Shown here piece after piece: positions 41,401 through 50,347 of a stretch of DNA of 64,000 nt. Below the pieces are notes generated by a model. That model had not been told where the DNA came from. It saw only the letters and a program-made list of their open reading frames with translations, and did no database searches. The DNA lies in NCBI RefSeq assembly GCF_900447535.1, contig NZ_UFXX01000001.1, forward strand, positions 1,922,001 to 1,986,000, written 5' to 3'. The stretch is from Dermacoccus nishinomiyaensis. Its GTDB lineage: Bacteria > Actinomycetota > Actinomycetes > Actinomycetales > Dermatophilaceae. The stretch's first letter is position 1; every line of letters begins with the position of its first letter. A program made the translations under genes and the position numbers.

Positions 41401-42768
41401 TCACCCCCGAGGCGCTTCACCGCCGTGGTCGATGAACGGACGGCGGAAGTCGGGTGTCGACAGGCCCTTGGCGGCGAACTCGGTGTCGTCGAGGTCGGCG
41501 TCGCCGTGCTGCGACGCGTGCTTGTACTGGACGCTGCGGGCGCTCCACAGGGAGCGACTCGCGATGAACTGCCCGAGGACGGCGCCGGTGCCGATGGCAA
41601 GGGCGACGGCCATCGCTTCGAACAGGTACGCGCCGGCGCTACCCGAGTGCGTCGCGAGCGCCGCGAACCCCTTGTAGAGCACCATGCCCGGCACGAGCGG
41701 CGAGATGGCGACGTCGAGGGCGCCGGACGTCGGCAGGTGCGTCGGGCGTGCCATGACGACGCTGACGATGCCGAGCCCCATCGCGGCGACGCTCGTCGCG
41801 GTGAAGTTGGAGATCCCGGCGGCGCTGAGCAGCAGGTAGATGGCGCGCGCCGCGGCGCCGAGCAGCGCGAACAGCGGCAGGTGGCGCCAGCGTGCGTGGC
41901 TGAGCAGCGCGAATCCGATGGCGATGAGCGCGGCGGCGAGCGTCGTCTGCCACGCGACGGGGTTGCCGTTGCCGGTCTTCTCGATGTCGAGATGCACGCC
42001 GACGTGCGCCACGCCGTACACCGCGCCGATGGCGCCGACGACGAGCCCGAGCGTCAGGATCGTCGATTCGATGAGGCGCCCGCAGGCCGTCAGGTACCAG
42101 CCCGTCAACAGGTCCTGGATGGCGCTGACGGAGGCGCTGCCGGCCAGCTGCGTCACGAGCGCGGCGGTGATGATGACGCCCGGCGAGCCGATCGGGAACA
42201 CTGCGACGAGCACCGCACCTGTCGCGACGGCGAGCCCGGCGGCGATCGCGCGTCCGTAGTACGACGGCAGCTGCACGCGTGCGAGCCAGGCGCTGACGAC
42301 GTCGATGATGACGGCGCACACCGTCGCGATGAGGCAGACGCCCAGCGACCCGCCGAGCAGCCACGCGAACCCGAAGCCCATCGCCGCTGTGCCGAGCGTC
42401 TTGAGAGTGCGCGTCTGCGGCGGTTCGGCCTCCAGCTCGTCGAGACGTCGCAGCGCTTCACGGATGTCGATGCGTGAGGTGACGACATCCTCGACGATGT
42501 GTTCGAGCACCGTCAGCACGTGCACGTCGAGGCCGGCCGCGCCGACGGTCTGAACGCGCGTGACGGGTGTCGCGTCGTCCGCGGGCGTGTAGCTGAGCGT
42601 GATCTGACCCATCGTGACGTTCGCCGTCGTGGTCGCGAAACCGTTGACGCGGGTGATCGTCAGCATGGCCTGGGTGACGTTGGCCGACGGAGATCCGTTG
42701 CGCAGCAACATGCTTCCGGCGCGCAGGGTGAACGTGAACAGGTCGTCGATGGGGCGGGAGGAAGGCAC
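41401..42768 (-). CDS. ThrE family threonine/serine exporter (copy 2)
   Basis: The 455-residue protein has a cytoplasmic N-terminal domain with LRAGSMLLRNGSPSANVTQAM near residue 15 and TTTANVTMGQITLSY, then about ten helices (GFGFAWLLGGSLGVCLIATV; LVPGMVLYKGFAAL near residue 365) and a charged tail, as in ThrE. It is clearly diverged from copy 1 in the N-terminal domain, so substrate or regulation may differ. It starts 95 bp from the divergent LOG-family gene. Confidence 0.82.
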   Translation of the reverse strand: MPSSRPIDDLFTFTLRAGSMLLRNGSPSANVTQAMLTITRVNGFATTTANVTMGQITLSYTPADDATPVTRVQTVGAAGLDVHVLTVLEHIVEDVVTSRIDIREALRRLDELEAEPPQTRTLKTLGTAAMGFGFAWLLGGSLGVCLIATVCAVIIDVVSAWLARVQLPSYYGRAIAAGLAVATGAVLVAVFPIGSPGVIITAALVTQLAGSASVSAIQDLLTGWYLTACGRLIESTILTLGLVVGAIGAVYGVAHVGVHLDIEKTGNGNPVAWQTTLAAALIAIGFALLSHARWRHLPLFALLGAAARAIYLLLSAAGISNFTATSVAAMGLGIVSVVMARPTHLPTSGALDVAISPLVPGMVLYKGFAALATHSGSAGAYLFEAMAVALAIGTGAVLGQFIASRSLWSARSVQYKHASQHGDADLDDTEFAAKGLSTPDFRRPFIDHGGEAPRG

Positions 42769-42862
42769 GCCGTCACGGTGTCAGGACGCGGGGGCGGAGT
42801 CCACTCGGACGCTCGCCCAGCAGGCAGGGTGCGTTGTCACCGCCCGGCTCTAGGGTGAGTGC

Positions 42863-43657
42863 ATGAGTGAAACCGGCGCGAGAGACGGCCACGGCGAGCG
42901 CGCGAACGAACCCGTCAGCGGTTCGACGGCCTCTCGCGACGCGACGGCCGCGGACGCCGTGCATGGCGACAGGATGAGCGCCGCCACATCGGGCCGCATC
43001 GCGGCGACGCCGACCGCGGCGTCGTCGACTTCAGCGGGCGCGAGTGCCGGAACGATGCGCAGCGTCGCCGTGTTCTGCGGGTCGACGCCGGGCGCCCACC
43101 CGGCGCTCATGGACGCGGCGTACGACGCGGGGCGAGTCATCGCCGAACGGGGTCTGACGCTCGTGTACGGCGCGGGCGGCGGCGGCCTCATGGGCGCGGT
43201 GAGCCAGGGCGCGCTCGACGCCGGGGGCGAGGTCGTCGGGTTCATTCCGTCGCTCATGGTCGAGCGCGAATGGGGGCGGCACGACCTCACGGAGTTCCAC
43301 GAGGTCGACACGATGCACACGCGCAAGGCCGGCATGGCCACGCGCGCCGACGCCTTTCTCACGCTGCCCGGCGGCCTCGGCACGCTCGAGGAGATCTTCG
43401 AGGTCTGGACGTGGCGCACCATCGGTTACCACGACAAGCCGGTGGGTTTCCTTGACGTAAAAGGGTTCTGGCGCCCGCTGCTCGACGCGGTGCAGGGTCT
43501 GGCGGACGCCGGGTTCATCCGGCAGAGCGTCGTCGACGACGCCGTCGTCGCCCCGACCATCGATGAGGCCCTCGACGCTCTCGCCGCCCGTTGCATCGTC
43601 AGCGGTGCGGGTTTGCGCGGCGGGTCGAGGCGCGTCCGGATGTGCTCGCGCGCTTGA
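42863..43657 (+). CDS. LOG family protein (TIGR00730; cytokinin phosphoribohydrolase-like)
   Basis: The core (from Met 65) has the LOG motifs: VAVFCGSTPGAHP, GLTLVYGAGGGGLMGAVS, MHTRKAGMATRADAFLTLPG and PGGLGTLEE with FEVWTW. LOG proteins hydrolyse nucleotide 5'-monophosphates to base plus ribose phosphate. The first 64 residues are low-complexity and unlike the family; the true start may be ATG 43055 with a weak GGAACG ribosome binding site. The C-terminal 20 residues are also Arg-rich and atypical. Confidence 0.82.
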   Translation: MSETGARDGHGERANEPVSGSTASRDATAADAVHGDRMSAATSGRIAATPTAASSTSAGASAGTMRSVAVFCGSTPGAHPALMDAAYDAGRVIAERGLTLVYGAGGGGLMGAVSQGALDAGGEVVGFIPSLMVEREWGRHDLTEFHEVDTMHTRKAGMATRADAFLTLPGGLGTLEEIFEVWTWRTIGYHDKPVGFLDVKGFWRPLLDAVQGLADAGFIRQSVVDDAVVAPTIDEALDALAARCIVSGAGLRGGSRRVRMCSRA

Positions 43658-44082
43658 GCGGTGAGGCCGCCGACGTCGATGACGCGCACGTGGCGACGGT
43701 GGCGCCTGCTGACGGCGGGTTTGCCTGGGCGAGAACGGCAGTGAGCAACGAGTCGCCTGCCGGCAGAGCCACCGATGGCGGAGATGATGCTGACAACGTC
43801 GGTCGTGATGACACCGATGACGCCGACCTCACCGACTGGCAGCGTCAGTGGCTCGACGTCAGCGCACCCGAGGATGAGCCTGACGAAAGCATCCCGACCG
43901 TTGACGCCGGCGGTTGGTGGGAGGGCATCCCCGCCGTCAGACAGTTGCTGCTCGACGGTCTCGAGCCCGCCTGCCGTCGGTGCCAGGCCCGCCCACACCG
44001 CAGTGACCTCGGAGGGGCACGCCCGAAGCCCGAGACGCGAACGCCCCCGCACCGTCAGATACGGGAGCGTCGAGCGGGCCGG
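43658..44082. other. Gap with an unassigned open frame
   Basis: A plus frame from about 43741 (GTG) reads an acidic, protein-like stretch (LTDWQRQWLDVSAPEDEPDE, then GGWWEGIPAVRQLLLDGLEP) but then runs on as Arg-rich sequence antisense to the DUF6918 gene. It may be a small acidic protein with a lost stop, or decayed DNA. No terminator or operator was recognised. Confidence 0.3.
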
Positions 44083-44511
44083 TCAGGCGGCGTGCTTCTG
44101 CAGCGTCGCGCCGATGGCGGGCAGCGCGTCCTTGATCATGTCGGCGGCCTTGCCGCGGAACGTGCCGTAGACCTTCGCGATCTGGTCGCGCGACGTCGAG
44201 TTGGCGCGCGCATCGGCGATCTTGAGTATGTCGGCGCTCACCTCGTCGCCGCGACCCTTGAGGTATGCGCCGAAGTCGCCCTGGCCACCGAAGGCGTCCC
44301 AGTACGGGTCGAAGATCGCGACGATCTGGTCGAGGTTGTCGTTGAGCGCCGACGCAACGTCGACCTTCTTCTTCGCGCCCGCGTACGCCGTCTTGATCGC
44401 GGCGCCGCTCAGGCCCTTCTTGCCGGAGACCTCGGAGTCGATCGTGGCAGCGAGATCCTTCGCGACGGCGGGACGCACGGCCGGCTGCAACAGCTTCTCG
44501 GAAAGCGACAT
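44083..44511 (-). CDS. DUF6918 family protein
   Basis: The 142-residue helical protein matches the actinobacterial DUF6918 pattern: MSLSEKLLQPAVRPAVAKDL, KKGLSGAAIKTAYAGAKK near residue 31, FDPYWDAFGGQGDFGAYLKG near residue 67 and a C-terminal ALPAIGATLQKHA. It has no signal peptide or helix for the membrane, and the function is unknown. An AAAGGC ribosome binding site precedes the ATG. Confidence 0.82.
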   Translation of the reverse strand: MSLSEKLLQPAVRPAVAKDLAATIDSEVSGKKGLSGAAIKTAYAGAKKKVDVASALNDNLDQIVAIFDPYWDAFGGQGDFGAYLKGRGDEVSADILKIADARANSTSRDQIAKVYGTFRGKAADMIKDALPAIGATLQKHAA

Positions 44512-44624
44512 GATGATGCCTTTCTGTAGCGGTTCGTTTCGCCCGTCAGCCTAGCGTCAGCCCTCGTCGACGGCCCGCGCATCATGCGCCTTCGCGCCTG
44601 CCCCACCACACCAGGGCGCCCACC

Positions 44625-44658
44625 CCGTACACATCTGCGATTTTCGTCCACGTTCGCC
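44625..44658 (-). repeat. REP family A singlet
   Basis: CCGTACACATCTGCGATTTT followed by CGTCCACGTTCGCC is a single complete unit in the same orientation as the left arms of the REPIN elements. It lies between the divergent DUF6918 and GNAT genes. Confidence 0.8.
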
Positions 44659-44746
44659 AGCCACCGCCGACGGGCGGCGCGCCAGAGCCGATCCCACGGG
44701 CTGGGGCCGGGCAGAGCGGGCGGGCGTCTCGCGGTACAACAGGACG

Positions 44747-45376
44747 GTGACCGAACCCCGCGAACAGCGCCGCACCACCCTTCCCTCGGCAGCGCCGAGA
44801 CACCCGCTCGTCACCGGGCGCACCGTCCTGCGCGTCATGACGGGTGACGACATCGACGCGGTCGTCACCTACCGCACCCGCCCGAACGTCTACCGCTGGC
44901 TCAGCCACGGCGGCCTCGCCTCAGCGCAGCTTCGGGAGAAGTTCCAGCGGCGCATCGATCGCATGACGAAGCCGAGCGACGAACGATCCGAGGTCCAGTT
45001 CGTCGTCGAACGGGAGGGGCACGTGATCGGTGACTGCGGATTCGCGATCACCCGTGCCTGGACGAAGGACGACGCTCCGACACCGCATCTCGTCGCGCGC
45101 ATCCACTACGCACTCGACGATGCCGTCGCCGGCCAGGGGATCGGCACGGAGGTGGTGCGTGCACTCGTCGACCACGCGTTCAGCCTCCCTGACGTCCACC
45201 GCGTGCAGGCCGACGTCTTCGCCGGCAACGTCGCGTCAGGCCGCGTGCTCGAGAAGCTGCGTTTCCGGCGAGAGGGCTACTTCGTCGATGACGGCGTCAT
45301 CGACGGCGCGTTCGTCGACGCCTGCCTCTACTCGCTGCTGCGTCGCGAATGGGAGGCCCCCGACCACCCGGCCTGA
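44747..45376 (+). CDS. GNAT family N-acetyltransferase (RimJ/RimL-like)
   Basis: The 209-residue protein has the GNAT fold: TGRTVLRVMTGDDIDAVVTYR at the N-terminus, GDCGFAI near residue 92, the acetyl-CoA pyrophosphate loop AVAGQGIGTEVVRALVDHAF near residue 126 and VHRVQADVFAGNVASGRVLEKLRFRREG near residue 148, which is RimJ-like. The substrate (a ribosomal protein N-terminus, peptide or antibiotic) is unknown. The GTG start has AGGAC just upstream. Confidence 0.88.
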   Translation: MTEPREQRRTTLPSAAPRHPLVTGRTVLRVMTGDDIDAVVTYRTRPNVYRWLSHGGLASAQLREKFQRRIDRMTKPSDERSEVQFVVEREGHVIGDCGFAITRAWTKDDAPTPHLVARIHYALDDAVAGQGIGTEVVRALVDHAFSLPDVHRVQADVFAGNVASGRVLEKLRFRREGYFVDDGVIDGAFVDACLYSLLRREWEAPDHPA

Positions 45377-45421
45377 TTGCGCGGAAACGCGTCACATCCG
45401 ACGCGTCTTCGGGCGAAGATC
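45375..45421. repeat. Palindromic repeat family C, copy 3 (degenerate)
   Basis: GATTGCGCGGAAACGCGTC and GACGCGTCTTCGGGCGAAGA flank ACATCC. The core and 6-base loop match copies 1 and 2, but the arms have diverged. It overlaps the end of the GNAT gene and precedes the end of the convergent channel gene by about 50 bases. Confidence 0.7.
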
Positions 45422-45468
45422 GACGCGACCCCGAGCCTGTCAGCCCCGAACGACCAGCCCGAACCCCG

Positions 45469-47217
45469 TCACCCCACCGGCTGACGCGAGCGACTGCGCC
45501 GCTTCGACCGGTTCAGACGCCGCCACACCCACGTCTCGGGCACCTGCACGCCGGTGGCGATGTATTCGGCGGAGGCGTCGCTGAACTGTGTCTGCACGAG
45601 TGCTTCGAGGCCCCAGTGGTGGCCGACGACGAGCACCTGGTCGTCGGGTGTCACCGTCATCGTGTCGTCGGGTGCGTAGATGTGCTCACCGTTGCGGATG
45701 AGCATGAGCGCGACGAGCGGGAGCTTCGAGTCGCGGTCGTCGGGGTTGGCGAGCAGCTGTCCGATCGTCAGTTCGGCGTGCAGCAGCCAGCGATGCAGCG
45801 CGGGCGAGCCGGCCGCGGAGAGGTCGATGATCGCGCGGTCCTTCGCGACGTCGCCGCAGCGGTTCGTCAGGTTCGTCAGGAGGCGCTCGGCGAACTCTTC
45901 CGGCTGCGTCACCGCGTATTCGACGAAGCTCCAGAACAGCGGCGTGATGACGCGCGCGAGGCTCTCCTGCGCGACGAGTTCGGTGGGCGTGAACACCGAG
46001 TCGATGCCGAGCGCCGTGATGATCGACGCGCGCGCGTCAGACTGCTGGCGCACGCCGACGAACAGGTCCTTGCGCTCGAGCTTCGCGTGCTCGGCGAGGG
46101 CGAGGTTCGTCGTGTCGTTGCGCGTACCGGCGATGAAACCGCTCGCGCCACTGACGTCGGGGTGGCCTTCTTCCGGGTCGGCCATGACGACGTGCATGCC
46201 GGCGCGATGCAGGTCGTTCGACACCTCGGCGCCGAAGTCGTCACCGGAGGCGACGACCCACGTCCCGCCCGATTTCGGTTCGTACCGCGGCGGCAGCGGC
46301 AGGTCGCGCGGGTCCATCAGCCACGTGACGAGCCGGTACGTCTCGGGCCGTTGCAGCGCGAGCACGAGGTAGGCGCCGTAGCGGTCGCTCGGGTTGATGA
46401 CGGCGTTCGGTGCGAAGTCGCGCATGCTTTCCTCGACGCGCGCGTCGGTGCAGCGCGCGATGACGCTCATGCCGGGGCGCAGCACCGTGGCGTTCATGAC
46501 GATGGCGAGGTTGTCGGTGTCGTCATCGGTCAGGGCGAGCACGCCGTCGCAGTGCTGGTTGGCGAGGCCCGCCATGCCGAGCACCGCGGGCAGGCTCGCG
46601 TTCGCCTCGAGCGCGGGCACCTCGCTCTGCAGCTCGTCGGTCATGATGCGGTCGAGGCGCCCTTCGTGCCGGTCGATGACGACGAACCGGCGCCCCTGGA
46701 AGTCGAGTTCGCGACAGACCTGACGCCCCGCCTGGCCGTACCCGCAGACGATGAGGAACGGCTCACGGATGCGCTTGACCTTCGCGCGGAAGCGCTGCAT
46801 CGCGAGCGCGTGCTGAAAACTGGCCGACTGCAGCAATGACAGCAGCGTTCCGATCGCGTACGCCCATCCGACGACCGTCATGAAGATGCACACCGTCACC
46901 CACATGCGTTGCGGCGTCGTGAACGGGTAGATCTCGCCGAACCCGATCGTCGAGGCGGTGTAGGAGATGAAGTAGAACGCCTCGAACGCGCTCAGGTGCG
47001 TCGTGTGGCCGCCCTCATCACGGCCGGGCACGAGCGTCAGGCCGAGCACGGAGATCGCGAACACCGTGATGATGAAGATCAGCGGCGCGCGCATGCGTCG
47101 GATGACGATGAAGATCGCGTCCGTCGACGGCGCCTCGTCGGGGATCTCCACGGCGCGCCGCACGCGCGTAGTGTGCCGCGTCGGGCGTCGGACGAGGAAG
47201 GCGAGCAGGTTGTTCAT
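45469..47217 (-). CDS. Two-helix potassium channel with tandem RCK (TrkA-N/TrkA-C) domains
   Basis: The 582-residue protein has two membrane helices (about 44-63 and 102-123) around a pore loop with selectivity filter TIGFGE (residues 90-95, a GFG variant of GYG). Two RCK modules follow: the first with FLIVCGYGQAGRQVC near residue 155 (NAD-binding glycine motif), the second with WVVASGDDFGAEVSNDL near residue 322, then a TrkA-C-like end (LPLVALMLIRNGEHIYAPDD, DQVLVVG). RCK domains gate K+ channels in response to nucleotides, NAD(H), Ca2+ or c-di-AMP. It starts 3 bases after the DUF6394 gene. Confidence 0.87.
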   Translation of the reverse strand: MNNLLAFLVRRPTRHTTRVRRAVEIPDEAPSTDAIFIVIRRMRAPLIFIITVFAISVLGLTLVPGRDEGGHTTHLSAFEAFYFISYTASTIGFGEIYPFTTPQRMWVTVCIFMTVVGWAYAIGTLLSLLQSASFQHALAMQRFRAKVKRIREPFLIVCGYGQAGRQVCRELDFQGRRFVVIDRHEGRLDRIMTDELQSEVPALEANASLPAVLGMAGLANQHCDGVLALTDDDTDNLAIVMNATVLRPGMSVIARCTDARVEESMRDFAPNAVINPSDRYGAYLVLALQRPETYRLVTWLMDPRDLPLPPRYEPKSGGTWVVASGDDFGAEVSNDLHRAGMHVVMADPEEGHPDVSGASGFIAGTRNDTTNLALAEHAKLERKDLFVGVRQQSDARASIITALGIDSVFTPTELVAQESLARVITPLFWSFVEYAVTQPEEFAERLLTNLTNRCGDVAKDRAIIDLSAAGSPALHRWLLHAELTIGQLLANPDDRDSKLPLVALMLIRNGEHIYAPDDTMTVTPDDQVLVVGHHWGLEALVQTQFSDASAEYIATGVQVPETWVWRRLNRSKRRSRSRQPVG

Positions 47218-47220
47218 GGC

Positions 47221-47598
47221 TCAGCGGCGACGGTAGGAGATCGTCTCCGAGACGAGCAGGACGACCGAGACGATGTTCGCGAGCAGCGCGCCGCCGGAGA
47301 GGCTGACGATGCTCGCCGTCGTCCCGGGGCTGTTGTGATAGCCGCCGGCCAGGACGTAGTACGCGGCCGCCGCGACGAGCTGCAGGACGGCGACGAGCGA
47401 CGTCGCGAGGTGCACGGCGCCGATCTGCGTGCGGTCGCCGAACTTCAGCACGAGTGCGATGAGGTTGACGAAGATCGCGACGTACAGCTCGTTGATGTTG
47501 TGCAGTTTCGGCTCGGCCATGTCGCCGATGAAGAAACCGAAGTTCATCGTGGCCGACAGCAGCACGAAGAAGCCGAAGACGACTTTCTCGAGGTTCAT
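47221..47598 (-). CDS. DUF6394 family small membrane protein
   Basis: The 125-residue protein has four helices and the family pattern MNLEKVVFGFFVLLSATMNF, GFFIGDMAEPKLHNINELY near residue 21 and VLKFGDRTQIGAVHLATSLV near residue 50. I know this family from its placement next to TrkA-type channel genes, as here, where only 3 bases separate the two. It is probably an accessory channel subunit; this role is inferred from linkage. Confidence 0.8.
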   Translation of the reverse strand: MNLEKVVFGFFVLLSATMNFGFFIGDMAEPKLHNINELYVAIFVNLIALVLKFGDRTQIGAVHLATSLVAVLQLVAAAAYYVLAGGYHNSPGTTASIVSLSGGALLANIVSVVLLVSETISYRRR

Positions 47599-47639
47599 GT
47601 CCCCGAGCCTAACGGGGACGCCGCTGCGGGCCGGCACGC

Positions 47640-49435
47640 TCAGTTCGGCGGGGCCGGGGGCCCTTCGGCTCCCGGTGAGATGAAGTACGAGTCGTCCATG
47701 GCCGGGTGCGGCGCGATGGGCACGACCTGCATGCGCACACGCTCCTCGGCCCAGCGCTGCTGTTCGACGCTCTCGCGGGCCTCGTTGACGGCCTCGCACT
47801 GCTCGGCGTCGAAGTAGAACTCGAGCGCTGCGGCACGCGAGTCGAGGCGCGAGAACTTCTCGTAGTCGGTCGTGCCGTCGGCGGCTCGCACGAGCTGTGC
47901 GACGGCGCGTTCGACCGACGCGCGCCGCACGCGCCGCGCCACGTGCGGCAGGATGTCGACGCGCCCGTCCTCGCTGACGATGATGACCATCGAGCCCTTG
48001 CCTCGCCCTGCGAGGTACCGGATGGCGGAGTTGTAGCGAGCACCGCGTGAGATGTCGCCGGTGCCGGTGGCTGCGCCGTCGAGAATGACGCCGACGGCGT
48101 GACACTTGCCGTCAGGGCTGACGAGGACAGCGCCGTCGATCTTCGTCAGCGCATCGAACGCGTGCGCGCCCAGGTGCGTGGGCTCGATCGTGTAGGCCTG
48201 CGGCAGCAGGCGTTCCCCCTCGCGGCGCGCGTCGGGGTGGACGACGAGCATCGTGCCGTGCTGCTGCCGGACGCAGGCCTGCGTCATGCCCCACAGCGCG
48301 TCGACGTGCTCGCTGAGCGCGTCGGGGAAGACGCGGTTGACGGCGTGCGCGAACGTCTCGACGTCGATGACGTCGCGCGGCAGGCTCGGCTCGCCGTTGT
48401 CGACGCGCAGGAACGGCGTGTCGGCGTGCCACAGCTCCCACGCGCCGTTGCCGACGACCTTGATCTCGAATACCTCCTCCGTCGCCGGGGCGTACCCCTG
48501 AGCATGCGCCCGATGCCGTAGACGGTGCGCCCGTCGCACAGCAGCTCGAAGCCGGGGCCCGTCATCTCGAGGGCCTTGCGGAACGAGCGTGGCACGCCGA
48601 CGGGCACGTCGTGCTCGAACGTCACCTCGCACGCGACGTCGGGGTGCCCCTGGGGGGCGAGGACGACGGAGCCGAGGCTCGCGCGGCCCTCGTACGTCTG
48701 CGCGCTGACGGCGTCGCACGCGTCGCGCAGGCCGTGCGGAAACTTCTGCCCGGCGCGTGAGGCGCACCCGTTGATGAACGTGTCGGCCGCCGAACGCAGC
48801 ACAGCGCCGGCGTCGAGGCCGATGAGCGAACCGGGGTGGACGCGGTCGAGTTCGTGGCTCGCGGCGCGCAGCACGTCGTCGATGACGGCCTCGGGAAAGT
48901 TGCCGGGCACGCCGAGGCCGTCAGCGAGCGTCGTGCGTAGGCGCGGCACTTCACTCGCAGGGTCGCGCAGCACCGCGAGCACCGGGAAGACGCGGTAGTC
49001 GCCGACGACGATGCTGATGCCGACATGGACGACGCGGTCGGCGAACGTCGCCGCACGCGTCAGGGCCTCGCGCATCACGTCGCGGCGGCACCCCTCGCGC
49101 AGAGCGGCGAGGTAGTGGTCGGGGTGCCAGGTCGCCGTCGACTCATCGTCGGTGCGCGACGGGCACATGCGCGCGCGACGCTCCTCGAACAGCGACGTGA
49201 AGTGCGGGTGCAAATTCTCGAGGCGGGTGACGTCGAACGCGTCGCGCTGTGGGTCGACGAGGACGGGCAGCGCATCGTCGCCGTCAGGGATGCCGATGAG
49301 GTAGCCGCGCGGGTCGAGTTCGACGCCCGCGCGGTCGAGGGCTTCGTCGGCAATGCGCTCGATAGACCACCGCAGCTCGTGCTGGCCGTCCCACATGTGC
49401 GGCGCGAGGCTGATCCGGGGGTCCATGCCCGCCAT
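47640..49435 (-). pseudogene. Frameshifted DisA_N/DAC-like sensor protein
   Basis: Two overlapping frames give one protein of about 598 residues. The first (from ATG 49435, ribosome binding site AAGGGA) covers about 315 residues to YGIGRMLRG; the second continues YAPATEEVFEIKVVGN. The break is at a G4 run (plus CCCC, 48495-48498): one extra G would restore the frame. The C-terminal part resembles diadenylate cyclase (DisA_N) domains: DALTKIDGAVLVSPDGK with DGA near residue 435 and GSMVIIVSEDGRVDILPHVA. The RHR motif is replaced by ARYNSAIRYL, so catalysis is doubtful. It lies just upstream of the DUF6394 and channel genes. Confidence 0.75.
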
Positions 49436-49608
49436 GGTTTCATCCCTTGGCGGTGCCCCCCAAAGGGGCATTCGTTCGGCAGACGGACGTTGCCACGGCG
49501 CGGGCAGATCCGAGTGGGGCGATGGGGCCAGGTTGCCATGAGACCCGGCACCACCACCCTTGGGGAATGTCGCTCAGTGCCGCCCACCACGGGCGTCGCG
49601 CGCTCGCG

Positions 49609-50223
49609 TCAGCTCTGCGGAGCGTCTCCGCCGCGACGCATCGGCGTCTCGCCGTCGCCGTTCGTGTTGGCGCGGCGCTCGCCACCGAAGTCGCCCTCGG
49701 AGCCGGCCGACTCGAGACCCTCGCCCTGGTACGACGTGTTCGGGTCGAGCGACGACGACGGTGCGTCGGCGCCGATGGCGCGCTCGACCGGGTTTTCACC
49801 GCGCGACTGGTCATCAGCCGCCGACATGCCGTCCTGGCCGACGGTGCGCTGCGTCGCCGTCTCACCGCTGTCCTGTGCGCCGGCCGCGAGGTCGGCGTCG
49901 TAGGCGCGCTCGGAGCCGACGGCCGTCTCGCCGAACGAACCCGTCGTCGTGCCGGCGCCCGCACCTGCTGCCGCGCCTGCCCCCGCGCCCTGCTCAGCAA
50001 CCTTGTCGACGCCCTTGAGCGCAGCGCCCTGAGCCTTGCTGATCTTGTCGCTGTACTTGCCGCCCGTCTTCGAATCGACGGTGGCGCCGGCCTTGTCGAC
50101 GGCGCCGGCGATCTTGTCACGGTTGGCGTCGGCTGCCGCGGCGGCCTTCTCCTTGGCGAGGGCGGCCTTCTCGTCGAGGCCGAGTTCGGTGGCCTTGGCC
50201 CTGATCTTGTCCATGAATGACAT
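49609..50223 (-). CDS. MT0933-like antitoxin-family protein with long disordered tail
   Basis: The 204-residue protein starts MSFMDKIRAKATELG and contains DKAGATVDSKTGGKYSDKIS near residue 43, the PF14013/MT0933-like antitoxin signature, in an amphipathic helical domain. Residues 75-204 are Gly/Ala-, Ser- and Asp-rich and low in complexity, far longer than the usual 60-100-residue family member. ATG 50223 matches the family start. No toxin-like partner lies next to it, so an antitoxin role is unproven. Confidence 0.7.
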   Translation of the reverse strand: MSFMDKIRAKATELGLDEKAALAKEKAAAAADANRDKIAGAVDKAGATVDSKTGGKYSDKISKAQGAALKGVDKVAEQGAGAGAAAGAGAGTTTGSFGETAVGSERAYDADLAAGAQDSGETATQRTVGQDGMSAADDQSRGENPVERAIGADAPSSSLDPNTSYQGEGLESAGSEGDFGGERRANTNGDGETPMRRGGDAPQS

Positions 50224-50347
50224 CGTGGTCTCCCTGCGTCGATGGATCTCTTGACTCGTACAACACAGCGTGCGCCTCGAAAGGTCCCCGGCGCAACAGC
50301 TCGCGTGACATGACCATCGCGTGGTCCCTCGCGCCGCGACGCCATGA

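Noticed and set aside
48491-48502. Programmed minus-one frameshifting in the DAC-like gene
   Set aside because: The site lacks a classical X-XXY-YYZ slippery heptamer and I saw no clear downstream stem or upstream Shine-Dalgarno stimulator; a mutation or read error is simpler.
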